This document shows, piece by piece, positions 34,100 through 42,877 of a stretch of 64,000 bases of DNA. The notes beneath the pieces were generated by a model. The model had not been told where the DNA came from. It saw nothing but the letters and a program-made list of their open reading frames with translations, and made no database searches. This stretch comes from Flavicella sp964230805 (GTDB taxonomy: Bacteria > Bacteroidota > Bacteroidia > Flavobacteriales > Flavobacteriaceae), in NCBI GenBank assembly GCA_964230805.1, contig CAXRIA010000002.1:1-64000 (forward strand). Reading direction: 5' to 3'. The position numbers were made by a program, and so were the translations under genes. Position 1 is the first letter of the stretch, and every line of letters begins with the position of its first letter.

Positions 34100-34135
34100 G
34101 CCTGACTATTGAGAATAGTCAGGCCTCTTTATTTT
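34100..34135 (+). terminator. terminator of lysA
   Basis: Perfect 11-bp stem GCCTGACTATT / AATAGTCAGGC with a GAG loop, followed by CTCTTTATTTT. It separates lysA from the thr leader. Confidence 0.85.
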
Positions 34136-34194
34136 AGAAGGTTGCAAAGGTGAATTTTCCATTGAAAACGCACTATTTTTTTAAATGATTTCTT

Positions 34195-34202
34195 TATATT
34201 TG
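34195..34202 (+). promoter_or_regulatory. -7 promoter box of the thr operon
   Basis: TATATTTG, exact TAnnTTTG match. The GTG of the Thr-rich leader peptide follows after 4 nt, and the thrA ATG lies 249 nt downstream, so the operon has a long 5' leader. No TTG at -33. Confidence 0.55.
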
Positions 34203-34451
34203 CGAGGTGAATTTTTTTAAGAAAAATACAAGCACTGCAAAAAACTCAAATCCTGTTGAGTGTCTTTCTATTTGTACGACTAGAAACACAACAACCCTTT
34301 GGGGTTAATTTCCTATTACATATCAAAAAAATCCCTGGTCTTTTGTTTAGACGTAATGAATAGCACGGGTAAGAAAAATTAAGAATCTTAGGTTTTGAAT
34401 TGAGAAACGCGAAACAACAAGCGATCAATTCAACAAATAAACATATATCAA
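34203..34451 (+). promoter_or_regulatory. 5' leader region of thrA (possible attenuator)
   Basis: This 249-nt untranslated stretch holds the leader peptide and several short hairpins, but no other gene. A second micro-ORF of 8 codons starts with ATG at 34357 (MNSTGKKN). The two hairpins inside the leader peptide frame and the weak hairpin at 34380-34390 could switch with ribosome position. I cannot compute folding energies. Confidence 0.45.
34207..34308 (+). CDS. thrL: threonine-rich leader peptide of the thrABC operon (putative attenuator)
   Basis: A 33-codon frame runs from GTG (34207) to TAA (34306-34308), placed right after the -7 box. Seven of its codons are Thr; five fall within codons 24-30 (ACG ACT, then ACA ACA ACC after two other codons), just three codons before the stop. 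A Thr-codon cluster near the end of a short ORF ahead of thrA is the hallmark of attenuation by threonyl-tRNA supply, as in the Escherichia coli thrL-thrA case. The RNA can form ACTCAA/TTGAGT (34244-34261) and AACCC/GGGTT (34293-34306) hairpins. A clear terminator was not found; the best candidate is TAAG-AAT-CTTA plus GGTTTT at 34380-34396. Gene symbol by analogy only. Confidence 0.6.
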   Translation: MNFFKKNTSTAKNSNPVECLSICTTRNTTTLWG

Positions 34452-36902
34452 ATGAAAGTTTTAAAATTTGGAGGAACTTCAGTAGCCAACGCAGAAAACA
34501 TAGCAAAAGTAATTGACATTTTAAAAGCCAATGCTGCCCATGATAAGTTGGTTGTCGTAGTATCCGCTTTGGGAGGTACTACTGATGTTCTGTTAGAGGC
34601 AGGTGCACGGGCTCAAAAAGGAGATAGCTCCTATATCAAAAGTTTTGAAATCCTTGAGAGTAGACATATTGAAGCCGTGAGAAAACTTATCCCAGTGAAA
34701 AAACAAAGTAGCGTTTTAGGGGGGCTGAAAAAAATTCTCAACGAATTAGAAACCACGCTGGAGGGTGTCTTTCTTCTGAAAGAGTTCTCAGACAAAACGC
34801 ATGATAAAATTGTAAGTTTTGGTGAACGACTCTCCGCATACATTGTGATCAACGCATTGCAGTTGGTTGTTAAAAAAGCCCAATACAAGGACAGTAGAGA
34901 CCTCATTATTACAGATGACAATTTTACACAAGCATCCGTTCAAAAAGAACGTACCGAGAAAAATATCCAAGCCTATTTTGAAAATGAACAGGCACCCATC
35001 ATTGTGATGCCTGGGTTTATCGCGTCCAACAGAAACGCAGAAACCACTACACTAGGACGTGGTGGTTCTGATTATACGGCTGCCATTCTAGCAGCAGCAT
35101 TGGATGCAGCCATACTAGAAATTTGGACCGATGTTAGTGGGATGTTTACCGCCAATCCGAAAATTGTCAAAGGAGCCTTTCCCATTGAAAATATTTCGTA
35201 CCAAGAGGCAATGGAACTATCTCATTTTGGTGCCAAAGTACTTTATCCTCCCACCGTAGAGCCCGTTTTAAAAAAACAAATTCCTATGGTTATCAAAAAC
35301 ACTTTTGCACCAGAAGCGATTGGAACTACGATCGCGCATGTGAGCAATGCAAACAAAACATTGGTCAAAGGGATCAGTCATATGGACGGCATGTCTTTGA
35401 TTACTTTGGAGGGAAATGGCATGATCGGAATTCCAGGATTTTCAAAACGTTTGTTTGAAGCCTTATCCCAAGAAAAAATAAATGTCGCTTTGATTACACA
35501 GGCTTCCTCTGAGCATTCCATTTGTATCGGAATCAATGAAGCAGATGCGAGCAATGCCAAAAATATCATTGACGAGACCTTTGCTTATGAAATCTCTCTT
35601 GGAAAGGTAGAACCTCTGAAAACAGAGAGCGACCTGGCCATTATCGCGTTGGTGGGTGACAACATGAAAAACCATCAAGGGATCAGTGGACGTATGTTTA
35701 GCACGCTGGGAAAAAACAACGTGAACATTCGAGCCATCGCACAAGGAGCGTCTGAGAAAAACATTTCGACCGTTATCGCGCGTAAAAACATCAAAAAAGC
35801 GTTGAATTCTCTGCACAATGAATTCTTTGAAAATCAAGTGGTTCAATTGAATTTATTTGTCGTTGGCGTTGGTAACGTAGGTGGAAAGCTGATCGAACAA
35901 ATAGCCGCTCAAGAAAAATACCTACTTGAAAAATTACAATTGAAAATAACAATTGTGGGTATGGCAAACTCCAAAAAAATGCTCTTCCGTAATGATGGAA
36001 TTCAATTGTCAAACTGGAAAGAAGACCTTCTGGAAAATGGCGTCGAGGTAGACATGGAAGCATTCCACAAAAATGTAGTACAACTCAATTTGGCCAACAG
36101 TATTTTTGTGGACAATACCGCCAATTATGACATCGCTCAGTTGTACGCAAGTTATCTAAAAGAAAGTATTGCCGTAGTCACCTGCAACAAAATTGCCGCT
36201 TCCTCGGAATATGAGAAATACGCTGAGTTGAAAAGCTTGTCACAAGAATACAATGCCCCCTACTTGTTTGAAACCAATGTTGGTGCCGGTCTGCCTATTA
36301 TAAACACACTAAACAATTTGGTGCAATCAGGCGATCAAATTAAGAAAATACAAGCGGTGGCCTCTGGATCCTTAAACTTTATTTTCAATTCTTTTGTAGG
36401 AGACGCCAATTTTGCAGAAATCGTTGAGAAAGCAGGAGAACTCGGATTTACAGAACCCGACCCAAGAATTGATTTAAGTGGCGTGGATGTCGCCCGAAAA
36501 ATATTAATCTTAGCCCGAGAAAGTGGCACCAAAATGAATTTGGAAGACATTGAAAACATTTCATTCTTACCAAAATCCAGTTTGGAAGCCGATACGATTG
36601 ATGACTTTAAAAAAACACTGGTTTCGGAAGCTGCTCATTTCGAAGCGATCAAAGAAAAAGCAGCATCGAATCACTGCGAATTAAAATATGTGGCAGAATT
36701 TATCGACGGCAAAGCCAATGTTTCTTTACAAGAAGTAGATAGCAAACACCCTTTTTCCAACTTGCAAGGCAGTGATAACATTGTATTGTTTTTTACAGAA
36801 AGATACCCAGAATATCCACTCATCGTAAAAGGAGCCGGAGCGGGAGCTGATGTAACTGCATCGGGTATTTTTGCAGATATCATTCGCGTTGGAAAAGGTT
36901 AA
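34452..36902 (+). CDS. thrA: bifunctional aspartate kinase/homoserine dehydrogenase I
   Basis: An 816-residue fusion that catalyses the first and third steps from aspartate to threonine. Residues about 1-290 are aspartate kinase (KVLKFGGTSVANAEN, then GRGGSDYTAAILAAAL). Two ACT-type regulatory repeats lie near 310-460 (SLITLEGNGMIGIPG, LAIIALVGDNM). Residues about 465-816 are homoserine dehydrogenase (LFVVGVGNVGGKLIEQI as NAD(P) site, then a VTCNKIAAS stretch and the GSLNFIFNSF segment with the catalytic Lys region). Feedback by threonine is expected from the family. It heads the thrABC operon; gaps to thrB (65 nt) and thrC (69 nt) are short. Confidence 0.97.
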   Translation: MKVLKFGGTSVANAENIAKVIDILKANAAHDKLVVVVSALGGTTDVLLEAGARAQKGDSSYIKSFEILESRHIEAVRKLIPVKKQSSVLGGLKKILNELETTLEGVFLLKEFSDKTHDKIVSFGERLSAYIVINALQLVVKKAQYKDSRDLIITDDNFTQASVQKERTEKNIQAYFENEQAPIIVMPGFIASNRNAETTTLGRGGSDYTAAILAAALDAAILEIWTDVSGMFTANPKIVKGAFPIENISYQEAMELSHFGAKVLYPPTVEPVLKKQIPMVIKNTFAPEAIGTTIAHVSNANKTLVKGISHMDGMSLITLEGNGMIGIPGFSKRLFEALSQEKINVALITQASSEHSICIGINEADASNAKNIIDETFAYEISLGKVEPLKTESDLAIIALVGDNMKNHQGISGRMFSTLGKNNVNIRAIAQGASEKNISTVIARKNIKKALNSLHNEFFENQVVQLNLFVVGVGNVGGKLIEQIAAQEKYLLEKLQLKITIVGMANSKKMLFRNDGIQLSNWKEDLLENGVEVDMEAFHKNVVQLNLANSIFVDNTANYDIAQLYASYLKESIAVVTCNKIAASSEYEKYAELKSLSQEYNAPYLFETNVGAGLPIINTLNNLVQSGDQIKKIQAVASGSLNFIFNSFVGDANFAEIVEKAGELGFTEPDPRIDLSGVDVARKILILARESGTKMNLEDIENISFLPKSSLEADTIDDFKKTLVSEAAHFEAIKEKAASNHCELKYVAEFIDGKANVSLQEVDSKHPFSNLQGSDNIVLFFTERYPEYPLIVKGAGAGADVTASGIFADIIRVGKG

Positions 36903-36967
36903 AATATGAATTTTCAATAAGGATTCTTACATATAGGAATGGACTCCTTTAAAATACGCAAAGTATC

Positions 36968-37888
36968 ATGGAAGAAATTAAATTATTTTGTGCCGCCACC
37001 ATTGCAAACATCTCTTGTGGTTTTGATGTATTGGGATTGGCTTTGGACAACGTTGGAGACGAAATGATCGTCCGAAAAGTGCCTCAAAAAGGAGTAACGA
37101 TTGCCAAAATTGTTGGACAAGATTTACCTTTGGAAACACACAAAAACGTAGCCGGCGTTGCGGCCATGGCTTTGTTGTCCAAAGTAGAGACTGATTTTGG
37201 ATTTGAAATTGAAATCTACAAAAACATAAAACCCGGAAGTGGTATTGGGTCCAGCGCGGCGAGCAGTGCTGGAGCTGTTTTCGGCATCAATGAACTATTA
37301 GGACGCCCCTTCTCAAGACACGATTTAATCGAATTTGCCATGCAAGGGGAACGTTTGGCAAGCGGAGTGGCTCATGCTGATAATGTGGCCCCTGCTCTAT
37401 TGGGTGGCTTTACACTCGTGCGCAGCACAACACCACTCGACGTTTTAAAAATACACACGCCAAGCGAATTGTATGCTACTGTAATTCATCCTCAAATTGA
37501 AGTAAAAACCTCTGATGCACGTGAAATTTTAAGAGGTTCGGTTCCTTTAAAAACCGCGATCAAACAATGGGGAAATATTGGGGGATTGATCAGTGGACTC
37601 TATACAGAAGACTACAATTTAATAGGAAGGTCTTTAGAAGATTACATTGTAGAACCCATCCGTTCTATTTTAATTCCTGCATTTGATTCTGTAAAAACAG
37701 AAAGTGTCAAGGCAGGAGCCTTGGGTGCTGGTATTTCAGGATCAGGCCCCTCCATATTTGCCTTAAGTGAAGGTAGTGAAAATGCAAGAAATGTAGCCGA
37801 TGCCATGAAAATGGTGTACGATAAAGTAGGCATTGCCTACGACGTACACATTTCAAAAATAAACACCGAAGGAATAAAAAAAATCTAA
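36968..37888 (+). CDS. thrB: homoserine kinase
   Basis: ThrB phosphorylates homoserine to O-phosphohomoserine with ATP. The 306-residue GHMP kinase has the N-terminal TIANISCGFDVLGLAL motif near 12-27, the ATP loop PGSGIGSSAASSAG near 87-100, and the C-terminal GAGISGSGPSIFAL motif near 257. These are the three GHMP motifs, complete. It sits in the thrABC operon, between thrA and thrC. Confidence 0.96.
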   Translation: MEEIKLFCAATIANISCGFDVLGLALDNVGDEMIVRKVPQKGVTIAKIVGQDLPLETHKNVAGVAAMALLSKVETDFGFEIEIYKNIKPGSGIGSSAASSAGAVFGINELLGRPFSRHDLIEFAMQGERLASGVAHADNVAPALLGGFTLVRSTTPLDVLKIHTPSELYATVIHPQIEVKTSDAREILRGSVPLKTAIKQWGNIGGLISGLYTEDYNLIGRSLEDYIVEPIRSILIPAFDSVKTESVKAGALGAGISGSGPSIFALSEGSENARNVADAMKMVYDKVGIAYDVHISKINTEGIKKI

Positions 37889-37957
37889 ATATCTGTCCAC
37901 ATTACTACCATGTGCCTGTGAACAGCATTCCGAAATGATACTCATAAACAAATAAAA

Positions 37958-39256
37958 ATGAACTATTTCAGTTTAAATAAAAAAGCACCCAAAACCACTT
38001 TTGAAGATGCAGTTGTGAGAGGGCTTGCACCAGACAAGGGACTTTACTTCCCAGAATCGATCGAACCGCTTTCAAAAGATTTTATTGAAAATATAGAAAA
38101 TTACAGCAACCACGAAATTGCCTTTGAAGCAATTCGACAGTTCGTTGGAGATGAAATTCCCGAAGAAGATTTAAAAAATATTATCGCCGAAACTTTGTGT
38201 TTTGACTTTCCAGTCGTACCGGTAGATACCGATATCTCTTCTCTAGAATTGTACCACGGACCTACCATGGCCTTCAAAGATGTTGGTGCTCGCTTTATGG
38301 CCCGATGTCTGGGGTATTTCAACAATAAGACAAACAACCCTCAAGACGTCACTGTTCTGGTCGCGACTTCCGGAGACACAGGAGGTGCTGTTGCTAGCGG
38401 ATTTTTAGGAGTTAAGGGAGTCGATGTGGTTATTTTGTATCCCAGCGGAAAAGTTTCCGACATCCAAGAAAAACAATTGACAACCTTGGGTCAAAATATT
38501 CGAGCGCTCGAAGTTGAAGGAACTTTCGACGATTGTCAAGCCATGGTAAAAAAAGCCTTCTTAGACGAAGAATTGACCCGTTACATGAAATTGACTTCTG
38601 CCAATTCGATCAACATTGCACGTTGGTTGCCGCAAATGTTTTATTTCTTTTTTGCCTACAAGCAACTCAAAGACAAATCAAAAAAATTAGTTTTTTCAGT
38701 CCCTAGTGGAAACTTTGGTAATATTTGTGCAGGAATGATGGCACAAAAACTCGGACTTCCCATCCATCATTTTATCACGGGAACCAATGAAAACAAAGTA
38801 GTTCCCTCGTATTTAAAAACAGGAAATTACGAACCCAAACCTTCCGTTCAAACCATTTCCAATGCCATGGATGTAGGTGCGCCAAGTAATTTTATTCGCA
38901 TTGAAGAAATTTACCACCAAAACTTTGAAGAATTAAAAGCCAACTTATCGGGATACCATTATTCTGATGAAGAAACGACAGCTGCTATGGGACATCTCTT
39001 AAAAAGCTGTAACTATGTGGCAGAACCGCACGGAGCAATCGGTTATTTGGCGTTGAAAAACTATTTAAAAACAAATTCCGATGTGCAAGGTATTTTTCTA
39101 GAAACCGCCCATCCTGTCAAATTTTTGGATGTATTATACCCTGGCGTTGCAGAGGAACTAGAAATCCCGGCACAAATCAAAGCGGTCATTGATTTGGAAA
39201 AAGTAGCGACACAAATTTCAAAATACGAGGAGTTGAAAGACTATTTGAAAGCTTGA
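37958..39256 (+). CDS. thrC: threonine synthase
   Basis: ThrC turns O-phosphohomoserine into threonine, using PLP. The 432-residue protein has YHGPTMAFKDVGARF near 99-113 with the PLP lysine, VLVATSGDTGGAVASGF near 130-146 (phosphate cup), and SVPSGNFGNICAGMMA near 243. The C-terminal LETAHPVKF motif near 380 completes the family signature. Last gene of the thr operon; a 92-nt gap then leads to gcvT, which has only a weak promoter-like sequence, so some read-through is possible. Confidence 0.97.
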   Translation: MNYFSLNKKAPKTTFEDAVVRGLAPDKGLYFPESIEPLSKDFIENIENYSNHEIAFEAIRQFVGDEIPEEDLKNIIAETLCFDFPVVPVDTDISSLELYHGPTMAFKDVGARFMARCLGYFNNKTNNPQDVTVLVATSGDTGGAVASGFLGVKGVDVVILYPSGKVSDIQEKQLTTLGQNIRALEVEGTFDDCQAMVKKAFLDEELTRYMKLTSANSINIARWLPQMFYFFFAYKQLKDKSKKLVFSVPSGNFGNICAGMMAQKLGLPIHHFITGTNENKVVPSYLKTGNYEPKPSVQTISNAMDVGAPSNFIRIEEIYHQNFEELKANLSGYHYSDEETTAAMGHLLKSCNYVAEPHGAIGYLALKNYLKTNSDVQGIFLETAHPVKFLDVLYPGVAEELEIPAQIKAVIDLEKVATQISKYEELKDYLKA

Positions 39257-39348
39257 TCTAAATACTAGTGATATTTGCCTACTGAGGTACAAGATTTTTT
39301 TGAGGTAGAGATATAAAAACCCTTTTTCAACTGAAACACAACAAAAAG

Positions 39349-40434
39349 ATGAAAAACATACCGTTGCATCAAATTCACAAAGATTTAGGAGCGAAAATAC
39401 TCCCGTTTGCAGGCTACCACATGCCTATTCAATACGAGGGGGTTAATGCTGAACATCAAACAGTTCGGGAAGGAGTCGGTGTTTTTGATGTATCCCATAT
39501 GGGCGAATTTTTGTTGGAAGGTCCCAATGCGCTTGCTTTGATTCAAAAAGTTTCTTCAAATGATGCCTCTAAATTAAAAATAGGTGACGCCCAGTACAGC
39601 TGCCTCCCCAATACCACTGGTGGCATTGTGGATGATCTATTGATTTACAGAATCAAAGAAGAAACGTATTTGTTAGTGGTCAATGCCTCAAACATTGAGA
39701 AAGATTGGGACTGGATTCGTTCTCAAAATGACTTGGGCGTTTCCATGAAAAATCTTTCGGATGACTATTCCCTTTTGGCCATTCAAGGCCCCAAAGCGGC
39801 AAAAGCGATGCAAAGTCTAACTTCAGTAAATTTATCAGCAATCAAATTTTACACCTTTCAAATCGGAGATTTTGCAGGTATTGAAAACGTCATCATCTCC
39901 GCAACAGGTTATACTGGGTCTGGAGGATTTGAAATTTATTGTAAAAACGACGAAGTTGGCCAAATTTGGAAAAAAGTCTTTGAAGCCGGTTCCCCATTTG
40001 GCATCAAACCAATCGGATTGGCTGCACGTGATACCTTGCGTTTGGAAATGGGCTATTGTTTGTATGGAAATGACATCAATGATCGCACCTCTCCCATAGA
40101 AGCGGGACTGGGATGGATTACAAAGTTCAACAAAGAATTTAACAATTCCGTCTATTTAAAAGATCAAAAAGAAAAGGGCGTTGACAAGAAATTAATCGGA
40201 TTTGAATTGCTTGATAAGGGTGTTCCGAGAAAGGATTACGACATTGCCGATGAAAGTGGCAATACCATCGGTATTGTAACATCGGGAACTATGGGGCCTT
40301 CTGTAAAAAAAGGCATTGGTATGGGATACGTAACAATCGACCACACCAAGCCTGGACATACCATTTATATAAAAGTCCGCAAACGACTTTTAAAAGCAAA
40401 AGTGGTAACATTGCCCTTTTATAAAAATGAATAG
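39349..40434 (+). CDS. gcvT: aminomethyltransferase of the glycine cleavage system (T-protein)
   Basis: The 361-residue T-protein moves the methylene group from the aminomethyl-lipoyl H-protein to tetrahydrofolate and frees ammonia. Seen are the N-terminal HQIHKDLGAKILPFAGYHMP, then FDVSHMGEFLLEG near 43-55, the SCLPNTTGGIVDD stretch near 80-95 with the folate-site Asp, and IKPIGLAARDTLRLEMGYCL near 220-240. The C-terminal GFELLDKGVPRKDY and GIVTSGTMGPSVKKGIGMGY segments match the family. Gene stands alone here; no other gcv genes are in the window. A strong bidirectional terminator follows. Confidence 0.96.
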   Translation: MKNIPLHQIHKDLGAKILPFAGYHMPIQYEGVNAEHQTVREGVGVFDVSHMGEFLLEGPNALALIQKVSSNDASKLKIGDAQYSCLPNTTGGIVDDLLIYRIKEETYLLVVNASNIEKDWDWIRSQNDLGVSMKNLSDDYSLLAIQGPKAAKAMQSLTSVNLSAIKFYTFQIGDFAGIENVIISATGYTGSGGFEIYCKNDEVGQIWKKVFEAGSPFGIKPIGLAARDTLRLEMGYCLYGNDINDRTSPIEAGLGWITKFNKEFNNSVYLKDQKEKGVDKKLIGFELLDKGVPRKDYDIADESGNTIGIVTSGTMGPSVKKGIGMGYVTIDHTKPGHTIYIKVRKRLLKAKVVTLPFYKNE

Positions 40435-40465
40435 AACCATCGATTGTCTCCTATTCGATACGATC

Positions 40466-40502
40466 AAAAAAGCCGTTTTCATTTGGAAAACGGCTTTTTT
40501 GT
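40466..40502. terminator. bidirectional terminator between gcvT and sucC
   Basis: AAAAAAGCCGTTTTC / GAAAACGGCTTTTTT with an ATTTG loop, flanked by A and T runs on each side, so it serves both convergent genes. Confidence 0.9.
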
Positions 40503-40520
40503 TGAGACGATAAGAATGGC

Positions 40521-41714
40521 TTAGGCCAATACTTCTTGTACTTTGTCGGCTGCTTCCTGAAATTCAGTTGCCGAGATAATTTGCATACCGCTATTGTCAA
40601 TCAATTCCTTGGCTTCCTTGGCATTGGTCCCTTGCAAACGACAAATAATAGGCACGTTTATTTTGTCTCCCATATTTTTATAAGCATCTACCACGCCTTG
40701 TGCCACACGATCACAGCGAACAATACCTCCAAAAATATTGACAAGAATTGCTTTTACATTCGCATCTTTCAAAATAATTCCAAAAGCCGTTTCTACACGC
40801 GCCGCATCGGCTGTACCTCCTACATCTAAAAAGTTTGCAGGGTCGCCTCCCGCTTGTTTAATCAAATCCATGGTACCCATGGCCAAACCTGCTCCGTTTA
40901 CCATACATCCCACATTTCCGTCCAAATCTACATAGTTCAATCCCGCCGCTTTGGCTTCTACCTCAATTGGATTTTCTTCACGTATGTCACGCAACGCTAT
41001 GTAATCTTTGTGTCGATACAACGCATTTTCATCCAGCGTTACCTTCGAATCCACCGCTAAAATTTGATCGTCTGCTGTTTTAAAAACAGGATTGATTTCA
41101 AACAAAGACGAATCCGAACCTACGTACGCGTTGTAAAGTGCTGTAGCAAACTTAGTCATGTCTTTGAAAGCCGCACCAGAAAGTCCCAAATTAAAAGCGA
41201 TCTTTCTCGCTTGAAACGGCAACAAACCTGTGGCGGGATCTACTTCTTCCGTAAATATCAAATGGGGTGTTTCCTCTGCCACAGTTTCAATATCCATTCC
41301 TCCCTCTGTAGAATACATAATCATGTTTCTACCTGTATTTCTGTTTAACAAAACAGACATGTAAAACTCTTCGGGTGTTGACGGACCTTCGTAATAAACA
41401 TTCTCAGAGATCAATACGGTATGTACTTCTTTCCCTTCTGCCGAAGTTTGAGGAGTGACCAACATCATTCCTAAAATTTGGTCGGCATAGGTTTTTACTT
41501 CTTCAATCGATTTTGCGATTTTTACACCTCCTCCTTTTCCACGACCCCCTGCATGAATTTGAGCTTTGACCGCAAAAACGGTACAACCCTTTTCTTTGTT
41601 AATTTTTTTCGCCGCTTCCAATGCTTCTTCAGGCGTGTTTGCCACAATCTCTAAAGGCACCTTCACACCAAAACTTTTTAGTATTTCCTTTGCTTGATAT
41701 TCGTGTAAGTTCAT
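40521..41714 (-). CDS. sucC: succinate-CoA ligase (ADP-forming) subunit beta
   Basis: SucC (397 residues), together with SucD, makes succinate plus ATP/GTP from succinyl-CoA in the TCA cycle. The ATP-grasp region is seen as MNLHEYQAKEIL at the start, AVKAQIHAGGRGKGGG near 48-63, and FEINPVFKT near 205. The C-terminal domain has NFLDVGGTADAARVETAF near 290 and VNIFGGIVRCDRVAQGV near 322. The length is normal. The promoter box is at 41742-41749; sucD is not beside it in this window. Confidence 0.97.
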   Translation of the reverse strand: MNLHEYQAKEILKSFGVKVPLEIVANTPEEALEAAKKINKEKGCTVFAVKAQIHAGGRGKGGGVKIAKSIEEVKTYADQILGMMLVTPQTSAEGKEVHTVLISENVYYEGPSTPEEFYMSVLLNRNTGRNMIMYSTEGGMDIETVAEETPHLIFTEEVDPATGLLPFQARKIAFNLGLSGAAFKDMTKFATALYNAYVGSDSSLFEINPVFKTADDQILAVDSKVTLDENALYRHKDYIALRDIREENPIEVEAKAAGLNYVDLDGNVGCMVNGAGLAMGTMDLIKQAGGDPANFLDVGGTADAARVETAFGIILKDANVKAILVNIFGGIVRCDRVAQGVVDAYKNMGDKINVPIICRLQGTNAKEAKELIDNSGMQIISATEFQEAADKVQEVLA

Positions 41715-41741
41715 AATTTGTATTGGGTTAAAAAATCAAAA

Positions 41742-41749
41742 CAAAAATA
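41742..41749 (-). promoter_or_regulatory. -7 promoter box of sucC
   Basis: TATTTTTG on the minus strand, exact TAnnTTTG match, 27 nt before the sucC ATG. No TTG at the right spacing. Confidence 0.4.
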
Positions 41750-41890
41750 ACAATCCATGCGTGAAATCTTTCTTTTTTTTAAAAAAAAGAAAGATTTAGG
41801 CTTCTTTTCTCTTTTCAAATAGAATCGCTTTGCAAGAAAGCCTGAAAAAATCACGTTTTTTGGTGCTTTTTTTAATATTTTCGTTTCCTC

Positions 41891-41898
41891 AATGTTTG
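41891..41898 (+). promoter_or_regulatory. -7 promoter box of the LolD-like gene
   Basis: AATGTTTG (one mismatch to TAnnTTTG) ends only 4 nt before the ATG at 41903; if used, the mRNA starts at the codon itself (leaderless). Confidence 0.35.
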
Positions 41899-41902
41899 CA
41901 AA

Positions 41903-42565
41903 ATGATCAAAGCATCTTCTCTTTACAAAAGCTACGAGGACATAAAAGTTCTGAAAGGCATCAATCTACACATAAAAAAAGGAGAAGTAATCGCAATTGT
42001 AGGCCCTTCAGGTTCCGGAAAAACCACTTTGCTACAGATCTTAGGAACACTTGACAAACCAGACACAAACGAGGATTACGCACTGGAAATCAACGGAACC
42101 TCCTTAAAAAAAATGACAGACAAGGGGTTGTCCAAATTCAGAAATGAAAATATCGGGTTTATTTTTCAATTTCATCAATTACTACCCGAATTTACAGCGC
42201 TGGAAAATATTTGCATCCCTGCTTTTATTGCCAACAAAAATAAAAATGCGGTAGAAAAAAAAGCCTGGGAACTTTTGGATCGATTGGGATTGTCCGACAG
42301 AGCCCAACACAAACCCAATGAATTGTCCGGTGGCGAACAACAACGCGTGGCTGTAGCAAGAGCCTTGATAAACGACCCTGCTGTGATATTTGCAGACGAA
42401 CCTAGTGGAAATTTAGATTCTACCGCTGCCAAAGACTTGCATGAATTATTTCTACAGTTGAGAACACAATTGGGACAAACCTTTGTGATTGTAACCCACA
42501 ACAAAGAATTGGCCCAAATGGCAGATCGTACGTTCACCATGAAAGACGGTCTTGTGATAGGATGA
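41903..42565 (+). CDS. lolD: LolD-like ABC transporter ATP-binding protein
   Basis: A 220-residue ABC ATPase of the LolD/MacB/FtsE group, which in Gram-negative cells powers release of lipoproteins from the inner membrane. Walker A is GPSGSGKTT near 34-42, the Q-loop FQFHQLLPEFTALEN near 90, the signature LSGGEQQRVAVARAL near 140, and Walker B VIFADEPSGNLD near 160. No permease gene is adjacent, so the partner must be elsewhere. It stands alone between sucC and the dihydroorotase homologue; a weak hairpin (TCACTT/AAGTGA at about 42580-42593) follows. Confidence 0.85.
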   Translation: MIKASSLYKSYEDIKVLKGINLHIKKGEVIAIVGPSGSGKTTLLQILGTLDKPDTNEDYALEINGTSLKKMTDKGLSKFRNENIGFIFQFHQLLPEFTALENICIPAFIANKNKNAVEKKAWELLDRLGLSDRAQHKPNELSGGEQQRVAVARALINDPAVIFADEPSGNLDSTAAKDLHELFLQLRTQLGQTFVIVTHNKELAQMADRTFTMKDGLVIG

Positions 42566-42873
42566 TGCCCTGCCTTTGTCACTTAAAAGTGATCCTTTTG
42601 GTGGGAATTTCTGCAATACTTCCGGTACAAAACAAGGTAAATCACCACCACAAACAAAGTGATTTAAAATTCTTTCCTTATCTTTGACAAATCTTTGGAG
42701 ACAATGCTAGTAAAGTATTTTTTAAACCTACATTCTGTACCGCTAAAAAATTTAGCAAAAACGTCTCTTTTCAACCTTTATTTTCAACAAAAAAAACGAG
42801 TATTCCCCAGAATATATCTTTCTTGTGGCGTATCTTTGCCTGCTGAAAAAACACCCTTAAACTACTTGTTCTT
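42566..42873 (+). other. intergenic region ahead of the dihydroorotase homologue
   Basis: A 308-nt gap with two exact TATCTTTG boxes (42679-42686 and 42831-42838), an inverted repeat AAATCAC/GTGATTT at about 42639-42665, and a 57-codon open frame (listed separately). No RNA gene was recognised. Confidence 0.45.
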
Positions 42874-42877
42874 ATGA
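42704..42877 (+). CDS. possible small upstream ORF of the dihydroorotase homologue (57 aa)
   Basis: ATG at 42704 follows a TATCTTTG box by 17 nt and the frame ends with TGA at 42875-42877, overlapping the next start codon as ATGA. The predicted peptide is rich in Leu, Phe and basic residues with a single Cys, unlike a folded protein. Either a regulatory uORF coupled to the downstream gene or a chance frame; an internal promoter box at 42831-42838 would bypass it. Confidence 0.25.
   Translation: MLVKYFLNLHSVPLKNLAKTSLFNLYFQQKKRVFPRIYLSCGVSLPAEKTPLNYLFL
42831..42838 (+). promoter_or_regulatory. -7 promoter box of the dihydroorotase homologue
   Basis: TATCTTTG, exact match, 35 nt before the ATG at 42874. 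No TTG at -33. Confidence 0.45.

Noticed and set aside
34309..34451. Rho-independent terminator in the thr leader
   Set aside because: Only short stems (four to five pairs) are seen, none followed by a long T-run, so a standard attenuator terminator is not claimed.
41830..42054. 74-aa plus-strand frame overlapping lolD
   Set aside because: It is a different frame of the LolD gene; lacks its own protein features.
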